A DNA stretch of 64,000 nucleotides from Vibrio splendidus (GTDB taxonomy: Bacteria; Pseudomonadota; Gammaproteobacteria; Enterobacterales; Vibrionaceae), in assembly GCF_003345295.1 (NCBI RefSeq), contig NZ_CP031055.1, forward strand, positions 310,001 to 374,000, read 5' to 3'. The notes beneath the pieces were generated by a model, which worked only from the letters and a program-made list of their open reading frames with translations, was not told the DNA's origin and ran no database searches. Shown here in pieces: positions 1-13,173 of the stretch. The translations under genes and the position numbers were made by a program. Within the stretch, counting starts at the first letter, position 1, and each line of letters opens with the position of its first letter.

Positions 1-1256
1 ATGTTTGGGTTGTAACCTTTCTGCTTGGCAATGCGCCTCATCTTTCTGATCTTAGCAGGACCAGCGTTGTAAGAAGCCAAAGTGAAGTAGATTTGATTAT
101 CTGGCGTAATGGCAGGGTCGTCAAAATACCTGTCCTTAATGAAACGCATGTATTTCACGCCCGCATGGATGTTGTTATCCACCTTATGTATGTTTTTGAT
201 GTTGACGTTTTTGTCTTTGGCGGTACTTGGCAACACCTGCATCACACCAATAGCTCCACGGTGAGAAACCCGGCTTTGATCCAGTCCTGACTCTTGGAAA
301 CCTTGTGCAGACATCATCAAAGGGTCGAATTCGTATTTACTCGAATACTTTTCAAAAACATCTGACAGCTTAGCCACTCGGTCTATTTTATTTGGGTTGA
401 GCGCTCTACCTAACCAGCGAGTGTTGTCGATGTATTTCTGATAGATAACATTTCCAAGTAGGGTACCTGTTCGTGCCGTCTTGACGTATTTGTTGATCTC
501 TTTTTTTAGTTGAGGGCTATTTTTTCTTAATGCCCACGCTATTTGGCCATTTTCACGTAAGGGTAAATCGTGATGGACCTGAATGTTTTCCATTACGTCA
601 GTCCATAACTTTGCTTTATGGCTATCTAGGATTGTGCCTTGTATATAGCCTTGGTTGACCAACTCTATCAGCTCGTAGTCTTGCAATGACTCCTCAATAA
701 AGTGGACATGCAGCGGTGGTAAGTCTAATTCATTCAGTTCTTTATTGACTCTTTGTACACTCTCGAAGTAACTCGAACTTGCACGGATCCAAACCTCTTT
801 ACCGCTCAGTTGCTTGATTTCGGTGATAGGAGCTGAGTTCTTTCCTGTGATAATCAGTTCTTTTCCATCTTTAATCATTGGGTCGGAAAAATCGATGATT
901 CGCAATCGCTTGTCGGTGATCGTCAGGTTCGCGACAGCGACGTCGCCATAACCAGATTCTAATGAGGGAAGTAGATCATCTCGCTGCACTGGGATAATTT
1001 GAACATTGAGGTAGGGATGCTTCTTACGAAGGCTCTTCTCAAAGTGGTAGAGCATTTCAGCCACGATGCCTTTTGGTTTGCCATCCTCGATATAATAAAA
1101 ACCAAGATCAGCAGACACGAGCACTCTAACCGTCCCTTTGGTTTTGAGCTCATCTAAGTCACCCATGTAAGGCTTGTTGCTTAACGGGGACAGTTCTAAT
1201 GCGTAGGATAATTGGCTAAATAGCGATATCCAGATAAATAATAACAACCTACTCAC
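1..1256 (-). CDS. MltF-like membrane-bound lytic transglycosylase (partial, 3' end beyond window)
   Basis: The open frame runs off the left edge; about 418 codons are visible. After a short N-terminal signal sequence (residues 1 to about 18, ending LSYA) comes a periplasmic solute-binding (SBP_bac_3-like) region with the typical GDVAVANLTIT and FSDPM stretches, to about residue 250. An SLT/lysozyme-like domain follows, with the probable catalytic Glu in QGFQESGLDQ (about residue 322), then GVMQVLPST and LASYNAGP. This order matches MltF, which cleaves peptidoglycan glycan strands to give 1,6-anhydro ends. No ATG is in frame. I chose GTG at 1256 because GGAG lies 7 bases upstream; GTG at 1262 is possible but too close to it. 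The missing C-terminus prevents a firm family assignment. Confidence 0.8.
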   Translation of the reverse strand, partial: MSRLLLFIWISLFSQLSYALELSPLSNKPYMGDLDELKTKGTVRVLVSADLGFYYIEDGKPKGIVAEMLYHFEKSLRKKHPYLNVQIIPVQRDDLLPSLESGYGDVAVANLTITDKRLRIIDFSDPMIKDGKELIITGKNSAPITEIKQLSGKEVWIRASSSYFESVQRVNKELNELDLPPLHVHFIEESLQDYELIELVNQGYIQGTILDSHKAKLWTDVMENIQVHHDLPLRENGQIAWALRKNSPQLKKEINKYVKTARTGTLLGNVIYQKYIDNTRWLGRALNPNKIDRVAKLSDVFEKYSSKYEFDPLMMSAQGFQESGLDQSRVSHRGAIGVMQVLPSTAKDKNVNIKNIHKVDNNIHAGVKYMRFIKDRYFDDPAITPDNQIYFTLASYNAGPAKIRKMRRIAKQKGYNPN

Positions 1257-1351
1257 ATCCACACTCCATGTTGATGTTTTGTTAAAAGTTATCTTTTGAA
1301 GATACCGTGTATTATGCGATTCATCAAGTTTACGAAATTAAGTTCAAAAAA

Positions 1352-1375
1352 AACGCGCTAATAAATTAGCGCGTT
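1352..1375. terminator. Bidirectional terminator between bamD and the MltF-like gene
   Basis: The arms AACGCGCTAAT and ATTAGCGCGTT form a perfect 11-bp stem with a two-base loop. An A-run lies on the left and TTTT on the right. It sits just past the end of bamD, which reads leftward into it, and upstream of the transglycosylase gene. Confidence 0.8.
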
Positions 1376-1399
1376 TTCGATTAAATATGACAACGTTGA

Positions 1400-2128
1400 T
1401 TAAGGCAGTGGGTTTAACTCAATCAATTTTTCTGTTCTTGAAGCTGCGTCTTCTAAACCTAGTTGTTTATAAGCTTCTAACTGAATATCCAAAGACTTAC
1501 GTGCAGCAATGGTGTCTGGGTAAGTCTTCTGCAGCTCTTGTGTTCGGTTTACAGCTGCAATCCAAGCTTCACGGCGTAGGTAGAAATCAGCGGTTGCTAA
1601 GTCATACTCTGCGAGGCGGTTCTTAAGTGCGAACATGCGTTTTTGCGCATCTTCCGCATAAGGGCTGCTAGGGAAGCGTTCCAGTAGTCGTTTGAAGTCA
1701 GCAAACGCGAGTTTCACTGGCTCTGGATCTCGGTCACTACGGTCGATATTAAAAATGTCGTGCATGAAGTTACGGTCTTGTGCCATGTGCGTTAGGCCGC
1801 GCATGTAAAGCACCCAGTCTTGTTTTTCATGAGTCGGGTTTAAGCGTAGGAATCGAGAAATGGTGGCAAGGCCTAACGCCAAGTCATCATTTTTGTAGTA
1901 CGCGTAAATCAGATCTAGCTGTACTTGTTCCGAATAGGCGCCGAATGGGTAACGAGAATCTAAAGCTTCTAGCTTTTCGATTGCAGAAAGCCAGCTACCG
2001 CTCTGCAGGGACTCTTGAGCGTCAGAGTAAAGAACCGATGGTGGTACATCCGGTACTATTTCTTCAGTACTTGAACAGCCAACTAAGAGTGATACGGCTA
2101 ATAGACCCGATAAAGTAAAGTGTTTCAT
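1400..2128 (-). CDS. bamD: Outer-membrane assembly lipoprotein BamD
   Basis: This 242-residue protein (E. coli BamD has 245) begins with a lipoprotein signal; the lipobox LLVGC puts the lipidated Cys at about residue 18. The rest is tetratricopeptide-like helical repeats with BamD-typical sequence such as SRYPFGAYSEQVQLDL and FPSSPYAEDA. BamD is the essential lipoprotein that, with BamA, folds beta-barrels into the outer membrane from the periplasmic side. The gene is single and divergent from rluD. BamB of the same complex is encoded at 60165. A sigmaE-like promoter candidate lies upstream. Confidence 0.97.
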   Translation of the reverse strand: MKHFTLSGLLAVSLLVGCSSTEEIVPDVPPSVLYSDAQESLQSGSWLSAIEKLEALDSRYPFGAYSEQVQLDLIYAYYKNDDLALGLATISRFLRLNPTHEKQDWVLYMRGLTHMAQDRNFMHDIFNIDRSDRDPEPVKLAFADFKRLLERFPSSPYAEDAQKRMFALKNRLAEYDLATADFYLRREAWIAAVNRTQELQKTYPDTIAARKSLDIQLEAYKQLGLEDAASRTEKLIELNPLP

Positions 2129-2235
2129 GTCAGGCGTCGATTCCTTGAATTAAATATTTCGTAAGCTTCCGTTACTTTCTAACCAGTAACAGATACAATG
2201 ATGCAATTATTCTATTTTATCCATACTAATGGGTA

Positions 2236-2263
2236 TTAGTCTCACGGTTTTTAAAAAAGTTCG
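2236..2263 (-). promoter_or_regulatory. Candidate sigmaE-type promoter for bamD
   Basis: On the minus strand CGAACTT (2257-2263) is followed, after 16 bases, by ACTAA (2236-2240). This resembles the sigmaE pattern GGAACTT-N16-TCTGA with one mismatch in the -35 and more in the -10. bamD belongs to the sigmaE regulon in E. coli, which makes the site plausible. The -35 almost touches the rluD start codon on the other strand. Confidence 0.35.
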
Positions 2264-2265
2264 AT

Positions 2266-3240
2266 ATGGCTCAGCAGATAACATTAACAGACACAGTAAA
2301 AAGCAGCCAGTTAGGTCAACGTTTAGACCAAGCTGTCGCTGAACTATTTACCGATTTTTCTCGCTCTCGTATTAAAGAGTGGCTTCTTGACGGCAAAATC
2401 CAAGTGGATGGCGAAGTTATCACTAAACCGCGCACCATAGTTTTGGGCGGTGAAGCGATCATCCTACAAGCGGAGCTTGCAGATGAAGAGCGCTGGGAAG
2501 CACAAGATATTCCGTTAAACATTGTCTATGAAGATGATGATTTATTGGTTATCAATAAGCCTCGCGATCTGGTTGTACACCCAGGTGCAGGTACGCCGGA
2601 TGGAACCATACTAAACGCATTGCTTTTCCATTACCCTCAGATTGCAGAAGTACCTCGTGCGGGTATTGTGCACCGTCTTGATAAAGACACAACAGGTCTT
2701 ATGGTTGTAGCTAAGACGGTTCCAGCTCAAACTCGCCTTGTACGTGCACTTGCTAAACGTCGTATCACTCGTGAATATGAAGCAATTGCTATTGGTAAAA
2801 TGACCGCGGGTGGTGTGGTTGAGAAAGGCATTAGCCGTCATGCAACTAAACGTACTTTAATGGACGTGAATGAATTGGGTAAGCCTGCGGTAACTCACTA
2901 CCGTGTTGCGGAGCACTTCCGCGAACATACTCGTATTCGTCTACGCCTAGAAACAGGTCGTACTCACCAAATCCGTGTTCACATGTCATACCTTCAGCAT
3001 CCTCTGTTAGGTGATATTGCATACGGTGGTCGTGCACGTATTCCAAAAGGTGCATCTGAAGAGCTGACGACAATGATTCGTTCTTTTGATCGCCAAGCGC
3101 TACATGCTGTAATGCTTAAATTTGTTCACCCTATTACTGGTGAAGAAGTTGAGTTCCACGCACCTGTTCCAAATGACATGGTTGTGATGGCAGAAGCATT
3201 ACGTGTTGATGCTCGCGAAAACATAGAAGACGACATTTAA
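2266..3240 (+). CDS. rluD: 23S rRNA pseudouridine synthase RluD
   Basis: The 324 residues comprise an S4 RNA-binding domain (about 16-78) and an RluA/RluD pseudouridine synthase domain. The catalytic Asp is D139 in HRLDKDTTGLM, the same number as in E. coli RluD, and RLETGRTHQIRVH follows. RluD makes pseudouridines 1911, 1915 and 1917 in helix 69 of 23S rRNA, which matters for ribosome assembly and termination. The gene is divergent from bamD and lies 2 bases before pgeF, so the two are probably co-transcribed. No strong ribosome-binding site is visible before the ATG. Confidence 0.97.
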   Translation: MAQQITLTDTVKSSQLGQRLDQAVAELFTDFSRSRIKEWLLDGKIQVDGEVITKPRTIVLGGEAIILQAELADEERWEAQDIPLNIVYEDDDLLVINKPRDLVVHPGAGTPDGTILNALLFHYPQIAEVPRAGIVHRLDKDTTGLMVVAKTVPAQTRLVRALAKRRITREYEAIAIGKMTAGGVVEKGISRHATKRTLMDVNELGKPAVTHYRVAEHFREHTRIRLRLETGRTHQIRVHMSYLQHPLLGDIAYGGRARIPKGASEELTTMIRSFDRQALHAVMLKFVHPITGEEVEFHAPVPNDMVVMAEALRVDARENIEDDI

Positions 3241-3242
3241 TC

Positions 3243-3983
3243 GTGTCAATGATCATCCCTGACTGGAACGCACCAAAAAACGTGAAAGCATTTGCTTCGA
3301 CTCGTTTCGATGGTTGTTCTACAGGTGCTTATCAAGGGTTAAACCTCGGTATGCACGTTGGGGATGATACTTCGTTTGTTGAAAGCAATCGAATATGGCT
3401 AAAGCAACAATCTAAGATGCCCACAGCTCCAGTATGGCTAAATCAAACTCACTCAACGGATGTCGTTACGGTTTTAGAACCGGTGACGAATGTTCTTGAT
3501 GCTGATGGTGTATTTACCTCTGCAAAAGGTGTCGTGTGTTCAGCGATGACGGCTGATTGCTTGCCAGTACTTCTTACCGATACCAAAGGCACTCAAGTCG
3601 CGGCTGTTCATGCGGGTTGGCGTGGTCTTGCTGGTGGCATTCTTGAAAATGCCGTCGCAAAGTTTTCAAATCTAGATTCAGATAATCAGATCATGGCTTG
3701 GCTTGGCCCAGCAATTGGCAAAGATGCATTTGAGGTTGGCAACGATGTGTTGGAAGCTTTTGTTCGTTTTGACACTCAAGCGAGATTAGCATTTCAAACC
3801 AAAGCTGAATCTGGCAAATGGCTGGCAAACATGTCTCAACTCGCGACTCAACGATTAATGAAAGTTGGCGTGACTTCAGTGACAGACTCGAATCTATGTA
3901 CATACGCAGATTCAGATGCTTTCTATTCTTATCGCCGTGATGGCATTACTGGACGTCAGGCTACATTTATTTGGTTAGAGTAA
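3243..3983 (+). CDS. pgeF: Peptidoglycan editing factor PgeF (YfiH, laccase-domain family)
   Basis: This 246-residue single-domain protein has the three conserved YfiH metal-site residues: H70 in NQTHS, C106 in TADCLPVL and H123 in HAGWRG. LGPAIG and the C-terminal FYSYRRDGITGR are also present. In E. coli the family keeps incorrect residues such as L-Ser out of the peptidoglycan stem peptide; related proteins have been described as polyphenol oxidases or purine nucleosidases. It follows rluD by 2 bases, the usual order in gammaproteobacteria. Confidence 0.93.
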   Translation: MSMIIPDWNAPKNVKAFASTRFDGCSTGAYQGLNLGMHVGDDTSFVESNRIWLKQQSKMPTAPVWLNQTHSTDVVTVLEPVTNVLDADGVFTSAKGVVCSAMTADCLPVLLTDTKGTQVAAVHAGWRGLAGGILENAVAKFSNLDSDNQIMAWLGPAIGKDAFEVGNDVLEAFVRFDTQARLAFQTKAESGKWLANMSQLATQRLMKVGVTSVTDSNLCTYADSDAFYSYRRDGITGRQATFIWLE

Positions 3984-4054
3984 TCTCTGGCTAGCACAAC
4001 CACTCATCCAGCCTATTTATATTTTCATATAAGCTCTATTCTTCACTCTTATCC

Positions 4055-4083
4055 CTTGAAAATCCGCGTTACCGTATCCATCT
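4055..4083 (+). promoter_or_regulatory. Sigma32 (heat-shock) promoter of clpB
   Basis: CTTGAAA (4055-4061) is followed after 15 bases by TCCATCT (4077-4083). The first element matches the RpoH -35 exactly and the second matches CCCATNT with one change. It lies about 45 bases before the clpB start, and clpB is a classical RpoH-regulon gene. Confidence 0.75.
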
Positions 4084-4125
4084 TCTAACCATAAGATAAA
4101 CATATCTAAGAGTAGGAAGGTTGGC

Positions 4126-6699
4126 ATGCGTCTCGATCGGTTCACTAGTAAATTCCAAATTGCGATATCTGATGCTCAGTCGCTCGCATTAGGTCGTGAT
4201 CACCAATATATAGAACCTGTACACCTAATGGTGTCTTTGCTTAATCAAGATGGCAGTGCGATTCGTCCATTGCTTACTATGCTGAACATTGATGTTGTTC
4301 AATTGCGTTCTAAATTGAGCGAAATATTAGACCGAGTGCCAAAAGTAAGTGGTATTGGTGGTGATGTTCAGCTTTCGAGTGCCATGGGAACGTTGTTCAA
4401 CCTATGTGACAAGGTCGCGCAAAAGCGCCAAGACAGTTACATATCTTCAGAAGTATTCCTACTCGCTGCAATTGAAGACAAAGGTCCTTTAGGGAACTTA
4501 CTTAAAGAGTTAGGCCTTACTGAGCAAAAACTATCTCAAGCTATCGAGCAAGTTCGTGGTGGTCAAAAAGTCGATGACCCGAATGCGGAAGATAGACGCC
4601 AAGCATTAGAGAAGTTCACCATTGATCTGACTGAAAGAGCAGAGCAAGGCAAACTAGATCCTGTGATTGGTCGAGACGATGAAATCCGTCGTACTATCCA
4701 AGTACTTCAACGCCGTACTAAGAATAACCCCGTTATTATTGGTGAACCTGGTGTCGGAAAAACGGCAATCGTTGAAGGTTTGGCGCAGCGCATTATCAAT
4801 AATGAAGTACCGGAAGGCTTGAGAGGGCGACGAGTTCTTTCATTAGACATGGGCTCTTTGATTGCAGGTGCTAAATATCGTGGTGAATTTGAAGAGCGCT
4901 TGAAATCGGTTCTCAACGAATTATCGAAAGAAGAGGGCAACATTATTCTCTTCATCGATGAAATTCACACCATGGTAGGAGCAGGTAAAGGCGAAGGCTC
5001 TATGGACGCCGGTAATATGCTGAAACCAGCATTGGCTCGTGGTGAGCTGCATTGTGTAGGCGCAACGACACTCGATGAACATCGTCAGTATATAGAGAAA
5101 GATCCTGCATTAGAGCGTCGATTCCAAAAAGTGATAGTCGATGAGCCAACCGTTGAAGACACAGTTGCGATTCTTCGTGGTTTGAAAGAGCGCTATGAAC
5201 TTCACCATCATGTAGAAATTACTGACCCAGCTATCGTAGCGGCGGCAACGTTATCTCATCGATACGTTTCAGATCGTCAGTTACCAGATAAGGCGATTGA
5301 TCTCATTGATGAAGCGGCTTCGAGCATTCGTATGCAGATCGATTCAAAACCTGAGTCGCTAGATAAGCTCGAGCGTAAAATCATTCAATTGAAGATCGAA
5401 CAGCAAGCTCTCACTAATGAAAATGATGAAGCCAGTGAAAAGAGGCTTCGCACGCTGCAAAGTGAACTTTCTGAGAAGGAGCGGGATTTTGCAGAGCTTG
5501 AAGAAGTTTGGAACGCTGAAAAAGCGGCGCTTTCCGGGACGCAACATATCAAATCAGAGTTAGAACAAGCTCGTATGGATATGGACTTTGCAAGGCGTGC
5601 TGGCGATCTTAACCGAATGTCTGAATTGCAATATGGTCGAATCCCAGAGTTAGAGAAGCAGTTAGACCTCGCGACTCAAGCTGAAATGCAAGAAATGACC
5701 TTATTACGTAATAAGGTAACTGACGCTGAAATTGCCGATGTTCTTTCAAAGCAAACCGGCATTCCGGTTTCTAAAATGCTAGAGGCAGAAAAAGAGAAGC
5801 TTCTGAAAATGGAAGGTGTTCTGCATAAGCGGGTTATTGGGCAAGCCGAAGCGGTAGAAGTGGTATCGAATGCGATTCGTCGTAGTCGTGCTGGTTTATC
5901 CGATCCAAATAAGCCGATTGGTTCTTTCTTATTTCTTGGTCCAACGGGCGTAGGTAAAACCGAACTGTGTAAAACATTGGCTAACTTCATGTTTGATAGT
6001 GACGATGCCATGGTTCGTATCGATATGTCTGAGTTTATGGAGAAACACTCAGTGGCTCGTTTGGTTGGTGCTCCTCCAGGTTACGTTGGGTATGAAGAAG
6101 GTGGTTACTTAACTGAAGCTGTTCGTCGAAAACCTTATTCTGTGATTCTGCTTGATGAGGTAGAGAAAGCGCACCCTGATGTTTTCAATATTCTATTGCA
6201 GGTTTTAGATGATGGACGATTAACCGATGGACAAGGTCGCACGGTCGATTTCAGAAATACCGTAGTGATCATGACATCTAATCTTGGCTCTTCGAGAATT
6301 CAAGAAAACTTCAATACGCTCGATTACCAAGGAATAAAGAATGAAGTGATGGAAGTGGTAGGTAAGCATTTCCGCCCTGAGTTTTTGAACCGTGTTGATG
6401 AAAGTGTCGTGTTCCATCCATTAGGCCAAGCTCACATCGAGTCAATAGCCGCTATTCAGCTTGAGCATTTGAAGAAACGAATGGAAGACAACGGCTATGA
6501 GCTTGAAGTTTCGGACAAAGCACTGAAGTTGATCTCTCAAGTCGGTTTTGATCCTGTCTATGGTGCGAGGCCTCTTAAAAGAGCAATTCAGCAGAGTGTT
6601 GAGAACCCATTAGCGAAAGCGATACTTGCAGGGAAAATCAATCCGGATAAGAAAGTGCAGCTATTAGTGAATAACGACCGAATTATTGCTCACCAATAA
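4126..6699 (+). CDS. clpB: Disaggregase chaperone ClpB
   Basis: This 857-residue Hsp100 protein has the full ClpB plan: Clp_N repeats (about 1-145), AAA+ domain 1 with Walker A GEPGVGKT near residue 206 and Walker B ILFIDEIH, a coiled-coil middle domain (about 410-525), AAA+ domain 2 with Walker A GPTGVGKT near residue 605, and a small C-terminal domain. The middle domain and the lack of a ClpP-binding loop separate it from ClpA. It forms an ATP-driven cytoplasmic hexamer that threads aggregated proteins together with DnaK. A sigma32-like promoter precedes it, and the rRNA operon begins about 120 bases after its stop. Confidence 0.98.
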   Translation: MRLDRFTSKFQIAISDAQSLALGRDHQYIEPVHLMVSLLNQDGSAIRPLLTMLNIDVVQLRSKLSEILDRVPKVSGIGGDVQLSSAMGTLFNLCDKVAQKRQDSYISSEVFLLAAIEDKGPLGNLLKELGLTEQKLSQAIEQVRGGQKVDDPNAEDRRQALEKFTIDLTERAEQGKLDPVIGRDDEIRRTIQVLQRRTKNNPVIIGEPGVGKTAIVEGLAQRIINNEVPEGLRGRRVLSLDMGSLIAGAKYRGEFEERLKSVLNELSKEEGNIILFIDEIHTMVGAGKGEGSMDAGNMLKPALARGELHCVGATTLDEHRQYIEKDPALERRFQKVIVDEPTVEDTVAILRGLKERYELHHHVEITDPAIVAAATLSHRYVSDRQLPDKAIDLIDEAASSIRMQIDSKPESLDKLERKIIQLKIEQQALTNENDEASEKRLRTLQSELSEKERDFAELEEVWNAEKAALSGTQHIKSELEQARMDMDFARRAGDLNRMSELQYGRIPELEKQLDLATQAEMQEMTLLRNKVTDAEIADVLSKQTGIPVSKMLEAEKEKLLKMEGVLHKRVIGQAEAVEVVSNAIRRSRAGLSDPNKPIGSFLFLGPTGVGKTELCKTLANFMFDSDDAMVRIDMSEFMEKHSVARLVGAPPGYVGYEEGGYLTEAVRRKPYSVILLDEVEKAHPDVFNILLQVLDDGRLTDGQGRTVDFRNTVVIMTSNLGSSRIQENFNTLDYQGIKNEVMEVVGKHFRPEFLNRVDESVVFHPLGQAHIESIAAIQLEHLKKRMEDNGYELEVSDKALKLISQVGFDPVYGARPLKRAIQQSVENPLAKAILAGKINPDKKVQLLVNNDRIIAHQ

Positions 6700-6819
6700 T
6701 CAAGGTAAGAACGATAGGTACGATTAGTCGAAATTAAGACGTAATCGTACCTATTTTGAACGCTTTGTGTGAATAGTGTCCGAACGATCGCCTGCTGCGG
6801 TCTTTTTTCGTTTTTGGCC

Positions 6820-6847
6820 TTGTGCAAAGGGGGATTCTCCCTATAAT
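6820..6847 (+). promoter_or_regulatory. rRNA operon promoter P1
   Basis: A -35-like TTGTGC (6820-6825) and a perfect -10 TATAAT (6842-6847) are 16 bases apart. A GC-rich discriminator (GCGCCTCC) follows, as expected for stringent rrn P1 promoters. T-rich sequence immediately upstream could serve as an UP element. Confidence 0.8.
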
Positions 6848-6944
6848 GCGCCTCCGTTGCCAGGGATAACTAAGCGGTTTGAACTAAGTAACGAGACGAC
6901 ATTAAGCATTTAAGATGCTTTGAAAAATTAGCTGGAAAAAGTGT

Positions 6945-6972
6945 TTGACACTGGAACCCAATTCGCTAGAAT
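6945..6972 (+). promoter_or_regulatory. rRNA operon promoter P2
   Basis: A perfect -35 TTGACA (6945-6950) and -10 TAGAAT (6967-6972) are 16 bases apart, about 125 bases downstream of P1. This tandem layout is typical of rrn operons. Confidence 0.8.
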
Positions 6973-7020
6973 GGCCGTCCACTTAGAGAGGCTCCTTACT
7001 AAAAGGAACGCTAAATAAGT

Positions 7021-7068
7021 AAAGCTCTTTAACAATTTAAACCTATCAATCTGTGTGGGCACTCGTTG
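7021..7068 (+). promoter_or_regulatory. boxA antitermination site and left half of the 16S processing stem
   Basis: GCTCTTTAACAATTT (from 7024) is a boxA-like element of the rRNA antitermination system. The following bases (7042-7068) are nearly complementary to 8867-8894 just after 16S: CCTATCAATCTGTGTGG pairs with CCACACAGATTGATTAGG apart from one extra base. This should form the long stem cut by RNase III to release pre-16S RNA. Confidence 0.8.
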
Positions 7069-7298
7069 ATGAATATCAAAACGTTTTATCTTCCCTTTTT
7101 ATTAAGAGAAGTAAAACAGATTCCTCGGAATCAACTTTGGTTTCAATGAACTGAGTGACCAATACGAATAACTACTTTCTCTTGTAGAAAGAAAGTATTT
7201 GGCACAGTCAATTCATTATCTTTCTGTTGGAAAGATAATAGCTTTAGAATTACTTTTTGTAGTTTTGAAGTCAGTATTCATTGAGCCGACAAAATCTT

Positions 7299-8853
<1,555 letters not shown>

Positions 8854-8930
8854 TACGAAGATACCACGATGAGTGTCCACACAGATTGATTAGGTTTAGA
8901 AAGTTTAAGAGTAGAAATACTTTTCCAGAT

Positions 8931-9006
8931 GGGGCTATAGCTCAGCTGGGAGAGCGCCTCGCTGGCAGCGAGGAGGTCTGCGGTTCGATCCCGCATAGCT
9001 CCACCA
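8931..9006 (+). tRNA. tRNA-Ala (anticodon GGC)
   Basis: The 76-base cloverleaf has acceptor arms GGGGCTA/TAGCTCC, anticodon loop CTGGCAG (anticodon GGC, reading GCC and GCU), T-loop TTCGATC and an encoded CCA. It lies in the 16S-23S spacer. Many rrn spacers carry tRNA-Ile(GAU) plus tRNA-Ala(UGC) instead; here only this Ala isoacceptor is present. Confidence 0.97.
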
Positions 9007-9357
9007 TCTTTAAGTGTTTTTCTTTGAAAATATTTAAAAATGGTTCATTAGTTTGAATCAAGCTCTTTAACAATTTGGAAAGCTGACTGATTGATTTACT
9101 TACGAGTAATTCAATCAAATTTAAAAGTTCTCAATGTTTATCTGCTCTTAGTTAATAAGAACGGTATAAACACAACAAACACATTCAAGTGTCTTGTATT
9201 CGAATCAATGTTTACATTGATTCACAATTGAGTCCGGCAAACAGTCATTAAGAATTAACCCTTCTTGATGACAACCAAAAACCTTGGTTAGTTGCCATAC
9301 GCTTATTTGTCTTCACTTTTTAAAGTGAAAGCAAATAGAAACCCTTTCGGGTTGTAT
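9007..9357 (+). other. 16S-23S spacer distal part (second boxA, pre-23S stem)
   Basis: This 351-base stretch has no protein gene. It contains a second boxA-like AGCTCTTTAACAATTTGG at 9061 and, next to 23S, a sequence ending GGGTTGTATGGT. That sequence is complementary to ACCATACAACACCC straight after 23S, giving the pre-23S processing stem. A local hairpin with arms CTTCACTTT and AAAGTGAA (9311-9330) is also visible. Confidence 0.7.
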
Positions 9358-12251
<2,894 letters not shown>

Positions 12252-12344
12252 ACAACACCCAAGGGGTTTTGTGGACTCAAAGACAGACCTTGAATGCGTT
12301 TGAAGAGAAATAACTTTTAGATAAGCTTTCCGAATTTTAAAATT

Positions 12345-12464
12345 TGCTTGGCGACCATAGCATTGTGGACCCACCTGATTCCATGCCGAACTCAGAAGTG
12401 AAACACAATAGCGCCGATGGTAGTGTGGGGTTTCCCCATGTGAGAGTAGGACATCGCCAGGCTT
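12345..12464 (+). rRNA. 5S ribosomal RNA
   Basis: The sequence from TGCTTGGCGACCATAGC to ACATCGCCAGGCTT is about 120 bases long. The ends pair as the 5S helix I (GCTTGGCGA with the GCCAGGC end). The conserved CCATGCCGAACTCAG is present. End positions may be off by one or two bases. Confidence 0.95.
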
Positions 12465-12529
12465 TAAATTAAATCTTTAGGTTGACCGACCTGGAGATAT
12501 GGACGCTCACTTAGTGAGTTGACCACTGC

Positions 12530-12606
12530 GGAGTGGTAGTTCAGTTGGTTAGAATACCGGCCTGTCACGCCGGGGGTCGCGGGTTCGAGTCCCGTCCACT
12601 CCGCCA
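12530..12606 (+). tRNA. tRNA-Asp (anticodon GTC)
   Basis: The 77-base cloverleaf has acceptor GGAGTGG paired with CCACTCC, anticodon loop CTGTCAC (GTC), T-loop TTCGAGT and an encoded CCA. It closely follows E. coli tRNA-Asp. It is distal in the rRNA operon, 65 bases after 5S, and would be processed from the rRNA transcript. Confidence 0.97.
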
Positions 12607-12640
12607 CTTATTCAGAGGTTCAGCTCTTTAAAACTGAAAT

Positions 12641-12717
<77 letters not shown>

Positions 12718-12722
12718 TATTT

Positions 12723-12756
12723 AAGGCTCTAGTCGAAAGACTAGAGCCTTTTTGCT
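12723..12756 (+). terminator. First rRNA operon terminator
   Basis: AAGGCTCTAGTC, loop GAAA, GACTAGAGCCTT form a perfect 12-bp stem with a GNRA tetraloop, followed by TTTTTGC. It starts 5 bases after tRNA-Trp. Confidence 0.93.
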
Positions 12757-13173
12757 TTTTCCGATATAGATAAATGAACAACGAAGCTCTACTGCTACAA
12801 ATTATCTCAACATCTCTAATCGTTAGTTCAGTTTAAAACAACCTATGTTGTTGCATTGATATATTAAGGCTTCAGTCGAAAGACTGGAGCCTTTTTATTT
12901 TCTGCTCGCATCTGCAATTTTATTTTTAAGACGATTAATTAACGCTGTTAATCGTCAAGTGCAGTGGCTGCCCGTTATACGAAATTCAAAAATCAGTGAC
13001 GAGTTTGAGATCTTTACGTCTCTTCAGTTAGCCAATAGCAGTGATGAAAGTTGGTTGATAAGACGTGTTGCTTGTTATTTTCATTTAATGGCCCGAAAAA
13101 CTTACTACTTATACGCCCCAATTCCTAAATGACAGCTAGTATAAATACTAAAGACAAATCATTTAGGATCGTT
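12757..13173. other. Non-coding stretch between rRNA operon and mepA
   Basis: Apart from the second terminator it holds no recognisable gene. A 9-bp inverted repeat (GACGATTAA 12930-12938, TTAATCGTC 12948-12956) has a 9-base loop and no T-run. The region should also contain the mepA promoter, but I cannot place one with confidence. Confidence 0.5.
12866..12900 (+). terminator. Second, near-identical rRNA operon terminator
   Basis: AAGGCTTCAGTC, loop GAAA, GACTGGAGCCTT form the same hairpin as at 12723, with one compensatory-type change (TAG/CTA becomes CAG/CTG) and a swapped TC. A T-run follows. It lies 143 bases after the first copy with no RNA gene between them. Confidence 0.88.
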
